Assembly: GCF_011382985.1 (NCBI RefSeq)
Contig: NZ_CP049933.1
Location: forward strand, 496,001 to 560,000
DNA from: Leucobacter coleopterorum
Lineage (GTDB): Bacteria; Actinomycetota; Actinomycetes; Actinomycetales; Microbacteriaceae
Reading direction: 5' to 3'
Length of the DNA: 64,000 nucleotides
Part shown: piece after piece, positions 11,459-21,225 of the stretch
Position numbering within the stretch: position 1 is the stretch's first letter
How the letters are laid out: each line of letters begins with the position of its first letter
The notes under the pieces: model-generated
Told to the model about the DNA's origin: nothing
Databases searched by the model: none
The model's input: the letters and a program-made list of their open reading frames with translations, nothing else
Made by a program: the position numbers and the translations under genes

Positions 11459-12202
11459 GTGAACATTATCGATTTCGGGGCAATCGGCGAGTACACACTC
11501 GACCTGATCCCCTACATTCCGATCACGCTGGCGCTCAGTGTTGCAGCAACCGTGTTGGGCACGGCGCTGGGACTCGTGATGGCCCTCATCAAGCTGTCGC
11601 GAGTGCCGGTGCTGAGCCAACTCAATGCCCTCCTGGTGTCGTATCTGCGGGGCACACCACCCATCGTTCAGCTGCTGCTCAACGTCAATGCGGTGCCGAT
11701 CGCGATCCTCTACATCAACCACCAGTTCGGCACGAAGTGGGACGCGATGGGGCTCTCACCCTTTATTGTGGCGGCCTTTACCTTCGCGCTAACCGAGGCG
11801 GCGTACAGCTCGGAGACAATCCGAGCCGCGCTGCTATCCGTAGATCGGAGAGAGATCGAGGCTGCGCACGCCCTCGGCATGACGCCGTGGCAAACGCTGC
11901 GTCGGGTCACGATCCCGAACGCCGCAGTTGTCGCGTTCCCGACGCTCGTGAACCACTTCATCGGCATGCTAAAACAATCGTCGCTCGCTTTTGTGGTGTC
12001 CGTCATCGAGATCACCGCCTACGCGAAGATCCTCGGCGGCCGCGACTACCGCTTCTTCGAGGCCTACCTTGCCACCGCAATTGTGTACTGGGCACTGACG
12101 GTGGTTATTGAGCAGGTCGCACGGGTTGTCGAGCGGAAGATGCAGAAGCCGCCGCTATCGGGTCGTTCGCGAGCGCTAGAGATAGAGGAGGCGAGAGTGT
12201 GA
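11459..12202 (+). CDS. Amino-acid ABC transporter permease
   Basis: 247 aa; GTG start. Typical His/Glu/Gln-type permease with several membrane helices (LALSVAATVLGTALGLVMAL), the RGTPPIVQLLL motif and the coupling loop EAAHALGMTPWQTLRRVTIP, which contacts the ATPase. It overlaps the downstream ATPase start by 4 nt (GTGA), a sign of translational coupling. It probably works as a homodimer in the membrane. Confidence 0.9.
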   Translation: MNIIDFGAIGEYTLDLIPYIPITLALSVAATVLGTALGLVMALIKLSRVPVLSQLNALLVSYLRGTPPIVQLLLNVNAVPIAILYINHQFGTKWDAMGLSPFIVAAFTFALTEAAYSSETIRAALLSVDRREIEAAHALGMTPWQTLRRVTIPNAAVVAFPTLVNHFIGMLKQSSLAFVVSVIEITAYAKILGGRDYRFFEAYLATAIVYWALTVVIEQVARVVERKMQKPPLSGRSRALEIEEARV

Positions 12203-12959
12203 TTGCCTTAGAACACCTGAGTAAGTCGTTCGGATCGCGCAAGATCCTCGACGATCTGTCGCTTGAACTGGCGGAGGGGCAGGTGACGGCGATTGTCGGA
12301 CCCTCGGGTGCCGGTAAATCGACGCTGCTGCGCTCCATTGACTTTCTTGAGCGACCCGATGCGGGCCGTGTGGTGATCTATGACCTTGCGGTGGACGCAC
12401 GGACCGCAACGAAGGCCCAGATCCTGAGCTTGCGCCGCAGTACCGCCATGGTGTTTCAGCAGTTTCAACTTTTCTCGCGTAAGACCGCCATCGAAAATGT
12501 GGCCGAGGGCTGCGAGTGATCCGGGGCTTGGATCGGCGCACGGCAGAAACCGAGGCAGCAGCCCAACTCGACCGTGTTGGACTCGCGTCTCACGCGCACC
12601 ACTACCCGGCCCAGCTCTCGGGCGGGCAACAGCAGCGGGTCGGGATCGCACGAGCGCTCGCGATGCAGCCGCGTGTATTGCTGCTCGATGAGCCGACGAG
12701 CGCGCTGGATCCGGAGCTTGTGGGGGAGGTGCTCGCTACGATCCGCAGTATTGCGGCCGATGGCCAGACCATGGCCATTGTGTCGCACGAGATGAACTTT
12801 GTGCGCCAGCTCGCGGCTCGCATCGTGTTTCTTGAGGGCGGGCGGATCATCGACGACGCGACCCCCAACGACTTCTTTGGAGCGCACACGAACGAGCGGA
12901 CTCGCAGCTTTCTGCGCGAGTACCACCTCGCTCTCGGCACACCCGAATACCAAATTTAA
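12199..12959 (+). CDS. Amino-acid ABC transporter ATP-binding protein (one frameshift)
   Basis: Frame-corrected 253 aa, the normal GlnQ/TcyN length. Walker A GPSGAGKST (res ~34-42), Q-loop MVFQQFQLF, signature LSGGQQQRV, Walker [14 protein letters not shown]-loop VSHEM. The frame breaks in the GGG at 12507-12509; with one extra G the protein reads ENVAEGLRVIRGLDR and continues to the normal end. Both halves are intact, so I treat the break as a sequence error. It energises the importer encoded just upstream. Confidence 0.92.
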
Positions 12960-12983
12960 GAACAGAACATTAAGGAGAGAATC

Positions 12984-14045
12984 ATGACTCAATCGACCGC
13001 CAATAGTAGCCGTCCGCTCAAGCATCTTGGCTTCATTCACCTGGTGCCTTTTTCACGGGACAACCCCGCGCAAGGGCTCGCCGACGGCCTCGAACTGTTC
13101 CGCTATGCGGAGGAGCTCGGTCTCGATAGCGGCTGGGTGCGTACCCGGCACTTGCAGAACGGGCTCCCCTCGCCGGCCACATTCTTTGCAGCGGCGGCCC
13201 AGCACACCGAGCACATCGGGCTCGGCTCGGCCGTGATCCCGGTGGGCTACGAGAACCCCTTCAGACTCGCGGAGGATCTCGGAACCGCCGATGTGCTGTC
13301 TGGCGGGCGGGTGCTCGGTGGGCTCAGTGTGCACGGCCCCGGGTATGCCGACGACGCCGTGAACGACACCGTCTACGACACTGGCTGGCGTGAAGAGGAC
13401 TACGGTTACGGACGCATCGAGCGCCTACGTGGGCTGCTCGCGGGTGACCCCGTTCGTGAGGTGCCGCCGTACAACGGGATCGGAGGTGACATCGATTCCG
13501 AGCGCGTTGAGCCACACAGTCCGGGCCTCTCCGAGCGTCTCTGGTACGGTGGCGGTTCGTTGCGTTCGGCAGAGTGGGCGGGGCAGGCCGGTTTCAACTG
13601 GCTCGTGAGTAACATCAGCTCGTCGGAGAACGGGATCACTGACTTCTCGATCGCGCAGCGTGCGCAGATTGACACGTTCCGTGCTGCGCATCCTGCCGGG
13701 GAGGATGCGCGGGTGAGCGTTGCGCGTGTGATTGTGCCGACGGATGGTGCGACGCCGGAGCAGCAGCAAAAGTACAGCGAATACGCGGAGGGGCGCACAC
13801 CTCGAACACGAAAGATCCACGGCAAGAACACGATCATTGCACCTGACGTGCTCGGGTCTCTCGACGAGATTGTCGAATTTATTCAGCAGGATGTCGCGTT
13901 CCAAGGAGCCGATGACTACCTCTTTGAGTTGCCCTTTGAATTCGAGCTTGAAGACTGGAAGCAGATCCTGCATCAGCTCGCAACGCGGATCGGGCCGGCG
14001 CTCGGTTGGCAACCTTCCGCGCAGCGACGTTTGGTGCTGGTGTGA
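12984..14045 (+). CDS. Luciferase-like flavin-dependent monooxygenase
   Basis: 353 aa, a bacterial luciferase/LLM TIM-barrel protein (HLGFIHLVPFSRD, FFAAAAQHTEHIGLGSAVIP, DVLSGGRVLGGL). GGAGA precedes the ATG. It is located directly between an amino-acid importer and a GNAT acetyltransferase, and its stop overlaps the acetyltransferase start (GTGA). In Bacillus subtilis the ytmI-type operon combines the same parts (Tcy importer, SnaA acetyltransferase, CmoO/CmoJ-type monooxygenases) to salvage S-alkylated cysteine. By analogy this enzyme may oxidatively cleave the C-S bond of an N-acetyl-S-alkylcysteine using reduced FMN. The substrate is an inference. Confidence 0.82.
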   Translation: MTQSTANSSRPLKHLGFIHLVPFSRDNPAQGLADGLELFRYAEELGLDSGWVRTRHLQNGLPSPATFFAAAAQHTEHIGLGSAVIPVGYENPFRLAEDLGTADVLSGGRVLGGLSVHGPGYADDAVNDTVYDTGWREEDYGYGRIERLRGLLAGDPVREVPPYNGIGGDIDSERVEPHSPGLSERLWYGGGSLRSAEWAGQAGFNWLVSNISSSENGITDFSIAQRAQIDTFRAAHPAGEDARVSVARVIVPTDGATPEQQQKYSEYAEGRTPRTRKIHGKNTIIAPDVLGSLDEIVEFIQQDVAFQGADDYLFELPFEFELEDWKQILHQLATRIGPALGWQPSAQRRLVLV

Positions 14046-14557
14046 ACGAAGAGACCCTCATCCGAACCGCGCACCCCCGTGAGTTCAAAGCAATTGACGC
14101 GTTGATTGAGGCTGCCTACGCGCATGATTACGGACCCTCGACCGGCGACAGTGACCTGATTCACCTTGCTGCGGCGAGAGCTAAGCGGTTTGACGTGTGG
14201 GTCGCACACGACGCGGCTGGTTTGCTGCTGGGCAGCGTGACCACGCGTCGTGCAGGTGGCCCACCGTTGCACGAGGACGTGCGAGAAGGGGAGCTTGATC
14301 TGCGGTTGCTCGGAGTGGCGCTCGAGGCTCGTCGGCGTGGAGTTGCCTCTGAACTCATGAGGTTTGTAGGTGAACACGCGGCAGCTTCCGGGTTCAGTGC
14401 TGTGGTGCTGAAAACTGCTCCGAACATGACCGGTGCTCATCGGTTATATGAGGCGATTGGCTTTGCCCGAGACGCCGGGCGCGATGGTTTGTGGATCGAT
14501 GGTGAATGGCAATTTGATCTCTTGACATACGTCTACGAACCCGTAGATGTCGGATGA
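14042..14557 (+). CDS. GNAT-family N-acetyltransferase
   Basis: 171 aa. GTG start overlapping the monooxygenase stop. The GNAT fold is visible: a strand-loop with LRLLGVALEARRRGVASEL (acetyl-CoA pyrophosphate loop, R-R-G-V-A form of Q/RxxGxG/A) and HRLYEAIGFARD at the end. In this operon it would fit the N-acetylation step (SnaA-like) that precedes C-S cleavage of S-alkylcysteines. Another small amine or an antibiotic-type substrate cannot be excluded from sequence. Confidence 0.8.
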   Translation: MNEETLIRTAHPREFKAIDALIEAAYAHDYGPSTGDSDLIHLAAARAKRFDVWVAHDAAGLLLGSVTTRRAGGPPLHEDVREGELDLRLLGVALEARRRGVASELMRFVGEHAAASGFSAVVLKTAPNMTGAHRLYEAIGFARDAGRDGLWIDGEWQFDLLTYVYEPVDVG

Positions 14558-15153
14558 TCTGAGGATGCTTGCAGGCAGCTGTGGATGGCGCCTGTTTGGG
14601 GTGCTGATTTCTGCGCAATTTCGGTGGGCTGACCGGGTGTTTCCTAGCGTTCATAAATCACCTTTGATCTGCGATTTTCCACCAATGAACCAGCCTCTAG
14701 AAGGAATGTAGAAAATTCTTTTCATAAATGCGTCATTTTTTGGGGGATAAGCCGTCTTATTATGTGAAGGCAGTTAGGGCCCACCCCCCTATTAGGGTCC
14801 TCTAGTCCTTCTCCGGCCGCTCATGAGCCGCCGGATCCTCTAGCGAGGCGGGGGGAGTGCTGTTCCAGAACCCGGCACTCCCCTCATTCCCCTAGCGCCT
14901 CATCTTTAAATGTCGTAGACACATTGGCTTTTAGGCCCGGATGCTGACCAGTGTCATGGATTGATTTCAGTGGGAAGGTTGCACTCACTTCATCTATCCT
15001 CGGATTGTGGCTGACCCTTTGAGGCGGCTTTGTTCGCAAGGCCGGGTCGCAGTCTCGGCAGATATGCGGGAATCCCCGGGCAATTGGCAGGGGCGAAATC
15101 TACCATTAATAGTGCAAGAACAACAAATTGCACCTCACACAATTGGAGATTTT
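14558..15153 (+). other. 596-bp intergenic region rich in short repeats, upstream of the SLH protein
   Basis: No gene is supported. The heptamer CCTCTAG occurs at 14694, 14799 and 14837, and TTCATAAAT occurs twice (near 14650 and 14720). Short inverted repeats include ATAAG-CCGT-CTTAT (14747-14760) and CCCTA-T-TAGGG near 14788. The region also carries the GC-rich hairpin listed separately. It probably holds the terminator of the upstream operon and a long leader or promoter region for the SLH-protein gene. Confidence 0.4.
14852..14883 (+). terminator. GC-rich hairpin, possible terminator
   Basis: GGGGAGTGC (14852-14860) pairs perfectly with GCACTCCCC (14875-14883) around a 14-nt loop. No T-run follows, so it may be a weak terminator or a structural element of the downstream leader. 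Confidence 0.5.
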
Positions 15154-16871
15154 TTGACTGGCGTTCTTTCTCGACGTTCTCGCCTTGTAACAGTTTCAGC
15201 TACCGCTGTCGCTTTTGGGGCATCGCTCGCATTTGGTGGAGCAACCGCCGTATTTGCCGAGGAACCACAACCGATCATTGATGTTGTGTATGTTGCAACA
15301 AACGTGGATACTTCACAGTTTGATACCGGAACGATCGCGGTGACCTACAGTCCCTCGTACGATGCGACGCACCCGGTGCCCGATCTTTCCCTGTATGGAG
15401 GTGTGGGCGAGCCGCAGCCCATGACGATCAACTACACCGTTGCTCCTCAGGCACCGGCCGCTGGCACTACGTCGGTCGTCACCGCTCCGGTATCGGGCTG
15501 GCCTGTTGTGAAGACAAGCACAAGCGCTGGCACTACAGGTGGAATTGTTGGTGCCACGGCATCGTATCTGTCGTTTAGCGCCGTTGCCGGTGCTGGTAGC
15601 ACCAGCAATATACCTGCGGCACAAGCCTCCTGGACGACACACTGGGCGGATGTGTTGTCTGGAAAATATCAACCTACGTCGACCATTGAGGTCAAGCGAC
15701 AAAGTTCTCCTTTACTCCCAGCCGGATTCGGTGCGATGACCCAGCCTGTCTATGCGATGTCAACGTCAGCTTCGAACGGTGTGTCCGGACCCGCGGGCGC
15801 AAATATTCCTGTATTTGCCACCGCATCTGGCATGGACGGTGTGGCCAGGGCCACCTACACAACACCGTTCCCGATCGTTTCAGACACGGACTCGCACACC
15901 GTTGATATTCTCCGCGGAGCGGGCGATGGTGACCTCTCAAAGACACAGACGGTGAACCTCAATATGTCGTTTGGGTCGTTTGTGCTGACCACGACTGATG
16001 GCACCACACCGGTGGATCCTGATGTTAAGCCCGCGATCACCTCGAAGGCCCCGCGAATGGGCTGGTCGGTGTCGCGTACACTCACCAGCTCGCGAGCACG
16101 GGTTCGCCGGCTGCCACGTATCGGGTGTCTGCAGGCAAATTGCCTGACGGGCTCACTCTTGATGGTGTGACGGGAAAGATCACGGGTAAGCCGACCAAGA
16201 GTGCTTCGTTCTCGTTTACGGTTGAAGCGAGGAACACGGCTGGAGTTGCGACCGCGAACTACACGCTCAAGGTCACCGCAGCAGGCACAACACCTTCGTG
16301 CACGGTTCCGCGTAAGGTGCCTGTGTTTACCGATGTGGCTGTGAAGCAGAAGTTCTATGCAGAGATTGACTGGATGCACTGCATGAAGCTCTCGACTGGT
16401 TACGCTGACAAGACGTACCGCCCGAAGACCGAACTGTCGCGTGAGGCGATGGCCGCGTTTATGTACCGTCTCGAGGCCCCCAAGGGTTACAAAGCTCCTG
16501 CGAAGTCTCCGTTCTCTGATGTGCCTACGACCCACAAGTTCTACAAGGAGATCGCGTGGATGAAGGAATCGAAGCTGTCGACTGGGTACGCTGATGGCAC
16601 GTATCGTCCGAAGGATGATCTGTCGCGTGAGGCGATGGCCGCGTTCATCTACCGCCTGGAAGCGAGCGACACGAAGAGTTACCAGGCTCCTGCCAAGGCA
16701 GTGTTTGCGGATGTCGCGATGGGGCAGAAGTTCTCCAAGGAGATTGCGTGGATGAAGGAATCGAAGCTGTCGACTGGTTACGCCGATGGCAGCTACCGTC
16801 CCAAGGACGACCTGTCGCGTGAGGCGATGGCCGCGTTCATCTACCGACTCGAAACGGCCTACCGCAGCTAG
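15154..16871 (+). CDS. Secreted protein with Ig-like domain and three SLH motifs (one frameshift)
   Basis: Frame-corrected ~572 aa. I choose TTG 15154 because GGAG lies 5 nt upstream and a clean signal peptide follows at once (LVTVSATAVAFGASLAFGG, ending AVFA). The middle part is a Thr/Ala-rich extracellular region, then a putative Ig-like (He_PIG-type) domain (PATYRVSAGKLPDGLTL, TGKPT). Three S-layer-homology motifs close the protein (nt ~16318-16860; each has FxDV, KLSTGYAD, YRPK and LSREAMAAF). SLH motifs bind cell-wall polymers, so this is a non-covalently attached surface protein. The frame is lost near 16053, where one added base joins the two halves. Confidence 0.88.
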
Positions 16872-16895
16872 AGGTCAACGCGAGCACCCAATGCG

Positions 16896-16936
16896 CGGGT
16901 GTGGCCCGGAGGATATTTCCTCACGGGCCACACCCG
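16896..16936 (+). terminator. Intrinsic terminator after the SLH-protein gene
   Basis: CGGGTGTGGCCCG (16896-16908) pairs perfectly with CGGGCCACACCCG (16924-16936), loop 15 nt, followed by TTTCTAT. It lies 24 nt after the stop codon. Confidence 0.9.
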
Positions 16937-16942
16937 TTTCTA

Positions 16943-17304
16943 TAGATCAGGTGGCATGTTGCAACGGCGAGAGATCGATCATGTAAGACTTGCCGCTGGG
17001 AGCGGAACGGCTATGCCGCCCGCTGGGTGTTGGAAGGACGGATCCCTAAAGCTCCGTCAAGGCGGGGAGACCATCAATCTCGCTCTCTATCAATTTTCAA
17101 ACTGCGTAATATTTTAGAGATTTTAAGCTCTTTATCTATAGAGGCTCCCGCACAGCTCCCCACCCCCAAATATCGCTTTGAGGGAGTCTCCCGGCTGTTC
17201 CCAAGACAGCCATCCCCTAGGTGAGGGAACGTTACCTCTGAGCGTGACGTTTCCCTCACGGTGGCTGTCGCGCGAACTCACAGAGTCCCGCTTGACTCCG
17301 ACCA
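16943..17304 (+). other. Intergenic region with two hairpins upstream of the phosphatase gene
   Basis: No gene is supported. GGCTGT (17193-17198) pairs with ACAGCC (17206-17211). GTGAGGGAACGT (17221-17232) pairs with ACGTTTCCCTCAC (17247-17259), apart from one bulged base. That bulge (AA against AAA) would vanish if another base were missing from the sequence. The second hairpin is 45 nt upstream of the -10 box of the next gene and could be a terminator or operator. Confidence 0.4.
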
Positions 17305-17310
17305 TAGAAT
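17305..17310 (+). promoter_or_regulatory. -10 box of a probably leaderless transcript
   Basis: TAGAAT ends 7 nt before GTG 17318, which puts the expected transcription start at or next to the start codon. This decides for GTG 17318 over the in-frame ATG at 17309. No clear -35 box is seen. Confidence 0.5.
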
Positions 17311-17317
17311 GGGCTGC

Positions 17318-17962
17318 GTGAGCGACAAACTGCTGCATTTGGTGCGCCACGGCGAGGTAGACAACCCCGACCGTGTGCTATACGGACGCCTGCCCGGTTT
17401 TTATCTTTCGGAGCGAGGGCAGGGCATGGCTGAGGCCGCGGCTCTCGAACTTGCCGGAAACGACCGCCAGGTCGCCAAGCTATACGCTTCGCCGCTCGAA
17501 CGCACGCGCCAGTCTGCGCAGCCGATTGCGAGCGCGCTGGGCCTTGAGATTTTACTTGAGGATCGCATTATTGAGCCCACCAACTCGTTTGAGGGCATGG
17601 TGAATTCAGGATCAGATGCGGCGTTCAAGAAGCCACGCTACTGGCACCGCTACTGGAACCCGTTTCGGCCGAGCTGGGGCGAGCCCTACCGTCAGATTGC
17701 GGATCGCATGCGTCACGCAATGGACGATGCTTGGAACTCGACGCGCGGTGGAGATATTGTGATGGTGTCGCACCAGAATCCCATCTGGGTCACGCACCTT
17801 GATGTGGCCGGGAAGCCGCTCTTCCATAACCCCGCGAGTCGCCGCTGCGACCTGTCAAGCATCACGACGTTTGAGCGTCGCGGAGAGCGCTGGTTTGAGG
17901 TTGACTACCGCACGCCCGCACAGGGCCTGCTTGAAGACGCCGTAGACGTGGGAGCCGTATGA
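17318..17962 (+). CDS. Histidine phosphatase (phosphoglycerate mutase-like)
   Basis: 214 aa. The catalytic LVRHGEV motif is at the N-terminus, with YASPLERTRQSA and the second catalytic His in VMVSHQNP. It belongs to the histidine phosphatase superfamily. It is the first gene of a tight run with the cytochrome c maturation genes (the stop overlaps the next ATG by one reading step, ATGA), an arrangement common in actinobacteria. The real substrate is not known from sequence, and the frequent label 'phosphoglycerate mutase' is probably not its function. Confidence 0.85.
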   Translation: MSDKLLHLVRHGEVDNPDRVLYGRLPGFYLSERGQGMAEAAALELAGNDRQVAKLYASPLERTRQSAQPIASALGLEILLEDRIIEPTNSFEGMVNSGSDAAFKKPRYWHRYWNPFRPSWGEPYRQIADRMRHAMDDAWNSTRGGDIVMVSHQNPIWVTHLDVAGKPLFHNPASRRCDLSSITTFERRGERWFEVDYRTPAQGLLEDAVDVGAV

Positions 17963-18576
17963 ACCGCCGCACGACCGCCGCACTTGCCGTCGCGCTTCTC
18001 ACTTCTCTCACACTTGCCGGTTGCAGCAGCGAGGGCAGTGACCTCTCTCAGCAGTGGCAGGAATCGAGCGACAAGGGATACGTCTCTGGTGACGGTAGCT
18101 CCGAGAGTTTTCCGAAAAACGAGCGCACCGACCCCGTCGAGTTTTCGGGCGAGACCGATCAGAACAATATCTACGGTTCTGCCGACACCCTCGGCTCCGT
18201 CACCGTGGTGAACTTCTGGTACGCGGGCTGCGCACCGTGCCGTGCTGAGGCCCCCGACCTTGAGGCCGCCTACGCCGAGTTTTCCGATAAGGGCGTCAAA
18301 TTTTTGGGTGTAAACACCCGAGATCAGGTTGCCCAAGCGCAGCAGTTCGCCGAGCAGTTCAAGATCGAGTACCCCTCGATCATGGACAACGCAGGCGGCC
18401 GTGCGGTGCAGCGGGCCTTTGCGGGTCAGGTGCCACTGAACGCGGTGCCGACCACGCTGATTCTCGATGCGGAGGGGCGCGTTGCGCACCGCGTCATCGG
18501 TCAGCTCGCGGGTGAGTCCCAGCTGCGCACACTGATTGACGAGACGCTCGCCGAGTCGAGCAAGAGCGACTCGTAG
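17959..18576 (+). CDS. TlpA/ResA-like thioredoxin lipoprotein for cytochrome c maturation
   Basis: 205 aa. Lipobox LAGC (Cys22), then a thioredoxin fold with the active site WYAGCAPC (Cys91 and Cys94) and a cis-Pro motif (AVPTTLI). Anchored outside the membrane, it reduces the CXXCH cysteines of apocytochrome c before haem attachment. It receives electrons from the CcdA homologue encoded 6 nt downstream and is expected to hand the substrate to ResB/CcsA. Confidence 0.9.
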   Translation: MNRRTTAALAVALLTSLTLAGCSSEGSDLSQQWQESSDKGYVSGDGSSESFPKNERTDPVEFSGETDQNNIYGSADTLGSVTVVNFWYAGCAPCRAEAPDLEAAYAEFSDKGVKFLGVNTRDQVAQAQQFAEQFKIEYPSIMDNAGGRAVQRAFAGQVPLNAVPTTLILDAEGRVAHRVIGQLAGESQLRTLIDETLAESSKSDS

Positions 18577-18582
18577 CCGAAA

Positions 18583-19332
18583 GTGGATTTGCAGGGAATT
18601 GTCGCTGACGGGCAAATGCTCGTTGCTTCGCTGATTGCGCTTGCGGCCGGACTGGTGTCTTTTTTGTCGCCGTGTGTGCTGCCGCTTGTGCCGGGATACC
18701 TGGCCTACGTTGGGGCTAGCGCGGGGTCCGAATCTGGATCAGGTGACAAGCCCGCTCGACGCCGCCTGATCGCCGGGGCAGCCCTGTTTGTGGCCGGGTT
18801 TACAGCAGTGCTCGTTGCATTGATGGCTGCTGCCGGAACAGTCGGCGTCTGGCTCGTCGAATGGGAGAGCGTGATCACCCGCATTATGGGTGTCGTTGTG
18901 ATTCTCATGGGGCTGGTCTTTATCGGTCTCTTCGGCAGAATGCAATACACGAAGAAGTTCGGTATGAAACCGCGGGTGGGCCTAGTCGGGGCTCCCCTGC
19001 TCGGCATCGTGTTTGCGGTCGGCTGGACCCCGTGCCTCGGGCCAACACTCGCTACGATCATGACCTTGAGCGTGCAGCAAGCATCCGTTGGCCGTTCGGT
19101 GATACTCGCACTCGCGTTCTGTCTGGGGCTCGGGATCCCCTTCGTGTTGGCAGCGTTCGGCTTCGGCTGGATGACGCAAACCATGACATTCTTTAAACGG
19201 CATATACGCACCGTCAACCTGATCGGCGGCGGTCTGCTGATCCTTATCGGTCTGCTGATGGTGACCGGAGTTTGGAGCCAAATGATGTATGAACTGCAGG
19301 CGGTGATTGGCGGATATGTCACGCCCCTCTGA
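18583..19332 (+). CDS. ccdA: CcdA-family thiol-disulfide transporter
   Basis: 249 aa, GTG start, six predicted membrane helices. It carries the two conserved membrane cysteines of the family, in SFLSPCVLPLVPGYLAY and GWTPCLGPTL. It moves reducing equivalents from cytoplasmic thioredoxin to the extracytoplasmic TlpA-like protein. It overlaps the start of resB by 17 nt. Confidence 0.92.
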   Translation: MDLQGIVADGQMLVASLIALAAGLVSFLSPCVLPLVPGYLAYVGASAGSESGSGDKPARRRLIAGAALFVAGFTAVLVALMAAAGTVGVWLVEWESVITRIMGVVVILMGLVFIGLFGRMQYTKKFGMKPRVGLVGAPLLGIVFAVGWTPCLGPTLATIMTLSVQQASVGRSVILALAFCLGLGIPFVLAAFGFGWMTQTMTFFKRHIRTVNLIGGGLLILIGLLMVTGVWSQMMYELQAVIGGYVTPL

Positions 19333-20990
19333 CGTCGGCGGCAGGCCGCGCGACTACGATGACGGCAGCGGGGCCGCTGCGCGCGTAGATTCGCCCGATC
19401 TTGGCTTCCGCGGCTGGCTGCGCTGGTTCTGGCGTCAACTCACGAGCATGCGAGTCGCACTGATTCTGTTGCTGCTTTTGGCGGTTGCAGCGATCCCTGG
19501 GTCGCTCGTGCCGCAGCGCAGCGCCGACCCGAACGGTGTGCTGCAATATCAGCAGGAGCACCCGAAGCTCTTTCCGATCCTTGACGCTTTCCCGATCCAG
19601 GCCTTCGACGTCTACGGCTCCGTGTGGTTTTCTGCCATCTATCTGTTGCTGTTTATCTCGCTGATCGGCTGTGTGATCCCGCGCATCACACACCACTGGC
19701 GTGCGTGGCGTGGGCAGCCGCCGAAGACTCCCGCTCGGCTGCAGCGTATGGCGGGCTACTCCGAGGTACGAGTTTCGAACCCCGACGCGAGTGATGAAGA
19801 ACGCGCGGCTTTCGCTGAGCAGGCGATTGCCGAGGCCGCTGCGATTCTGAAAAAGCAGCGCTACCGAGTAAAAGTTCAGCAGGTAGTTAGGCGCGGAGTG
19901 CCTGAGGTGTCGGTGTCTGCTGAACGCGGCTATCTGCGCGAGACCGGCAACCTGCTGTTCCACTCGGCCCTGGTTGGTGTACTGATCAGTGTTGGTATCG
20001 GCGGCCTCTTCACTTTCAACGGTCAGAAGGTTGTGGTCGAGGGGAGACCATGATCAACCAGCTCATCGACTACGACACGGTTAATTCAGGGCGTGCCTTC
20101 GACACCTCAAGCCTGGAGCCGTTTGGCCTTCGCTTGGATTCCCTTGACGTGACATATGTCACGCCCGACGACGGCAATGTTGACGCGATCGGTCAGGTAC
20201 GCGATTACACGGCAAACGTGAAGCTCATCGACGCGGACGGATCCGAATCGAAGAAGACTATTCGTGTGAATCACCCACTGCGCGTGCACGGATCGCCGAT
20301 CTACCTGATCGCCAACGGTTACGCGCCGACGATCACTGTGAAGGACGCGAAAGGGAAGGTGCGGTATCACGAGTCTGTGCCCTTTATTCCCCAGGATATG
20401 AACCTCACCTCGCTCGGCGTGATCAAGGTGCCATACGGCCTGACTGACAGCAAAGGCAAGGAGACCCAGCTGGGTCTTCGCGGATTCTTCTATCCCACGA
20501 AGGCCGAATTGGAATCGGGTGCCTTCACCTCGAACTACCCCGACCTCGAGAACCCCGTGCTGACACTCGATGTGTTTATGGGCGATTTGGGCTTGATAAC
20601 GGTGTACCGCAGTCCGTCTATGCTCTTGACACGACAAAGATGCAACAGATTGCGGGTCGCAATCTCGACACGAAGTCGCTTCAGCTCGCTCCGGGCAAGA
20701 CTGTGGAGTTGCCAAACGGGCTCGGCACAGTCACGCTCGATGCTGTGCCGCGCTACGCTTCGTTCGACGTGATGCGCAATCCCGCGCAGGAGTGGGTGCT
20801 TGTGTTTGCGCTGCTCTCATTAGGTGGCCTAATGTGGTCGCTGTTTGTGCCGCGCCGACGCATGTGGGTGAAAGCGTTGCCCGACGAGGATGGGGTGGTG
20901 CTGCAGTACGCCGCACTTGCCCGCGGTGACGATCCGACGCTTGAACGCGCCGTGAACGACCTGCGTGATCGCCACCGCGAGCGGCTCTAG
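19316..20990 (+). CDS. resB: Cytochrome c biogenesis protein ResB (two frameshifts)
   Basis: Frame-corrected 558 aa, the usual actinobacterial length. I prefer ATG 19316 over the TTG 9 nt upstream. Membrane helices occur near the N-terminus (VALILLLLLAVAAIPGSLVP), around WFSAIYLLLFISLIGCVIP and LLFHSALVGVLISVGIG, and again before the C-terminus (VFALLSLGGLMWSLF), with a large extracytoplasmic domain between. ResB forms the haem-ligation complex with CcsA/ResC. The frame is lost at GGGG 20041-20044 (corrected VVVEGETMINQL) and near 20595 (corrected DLGLDNGVPQSVYAL). The expected ccsA/resC partner does not follow; an unrelated cassette does. Confidence 0.92.
20916..20990 (+). repeat. resB 3' end, left copy of a 75-bp imperfect direct repeat
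   Basis: The last 25 codons of resB (LARGDDPTLERAVNDLRD...) recur in diverged form at 27175-27249, in the same orientation. By eye the last 72 nt match at 56 positions, with most differences at third codon positions. The two copies bracket the whole lipid cassette. Confidence 0.85.
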
Positions 20991-21225
20991 GGTCTCTTAG
21001 TGGAGGGTGGTCGCTGAACGCTGTCGAGTGCCGTCGACTAACCAGATTGCAGATGAGTGCCCAGATTGCCGACGAACGACCAGGTTAAGTACGTGCGGGA
21101 ACGCTGGACGCTCGTCGGTAAGCTTGACGCTCGCGGTGCGAGGAGCCCGCGGGTCCATTTGTAAGGTCCACGGCTATCCTCCAACGTTGCGCTACGCGCA
21201 TTAGCTTTTCGGATAAGGGTTTCAT

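Noticed and set aside
10451-11722. A 423-codon minus-strand open frame opposite the first importer genes
   Set aside because: It lies antisense to an intact lipoprotein gene with lipobox and binding-protein motifs, and shows no domain of its own.
20041-20600. Programmed frameshifting in resB and other genes
   Set aside because: Breaks occur in about 25 unrelated genes, always one missing base, often without slippery heptamers. Sequence error explains all of them better.
21007-21204. Short plus-strand open frame between resB and the CarS-like gene
   Set aside because: No ribosome-binding site, no family resemblance and a composition unlike neighbouring genes.
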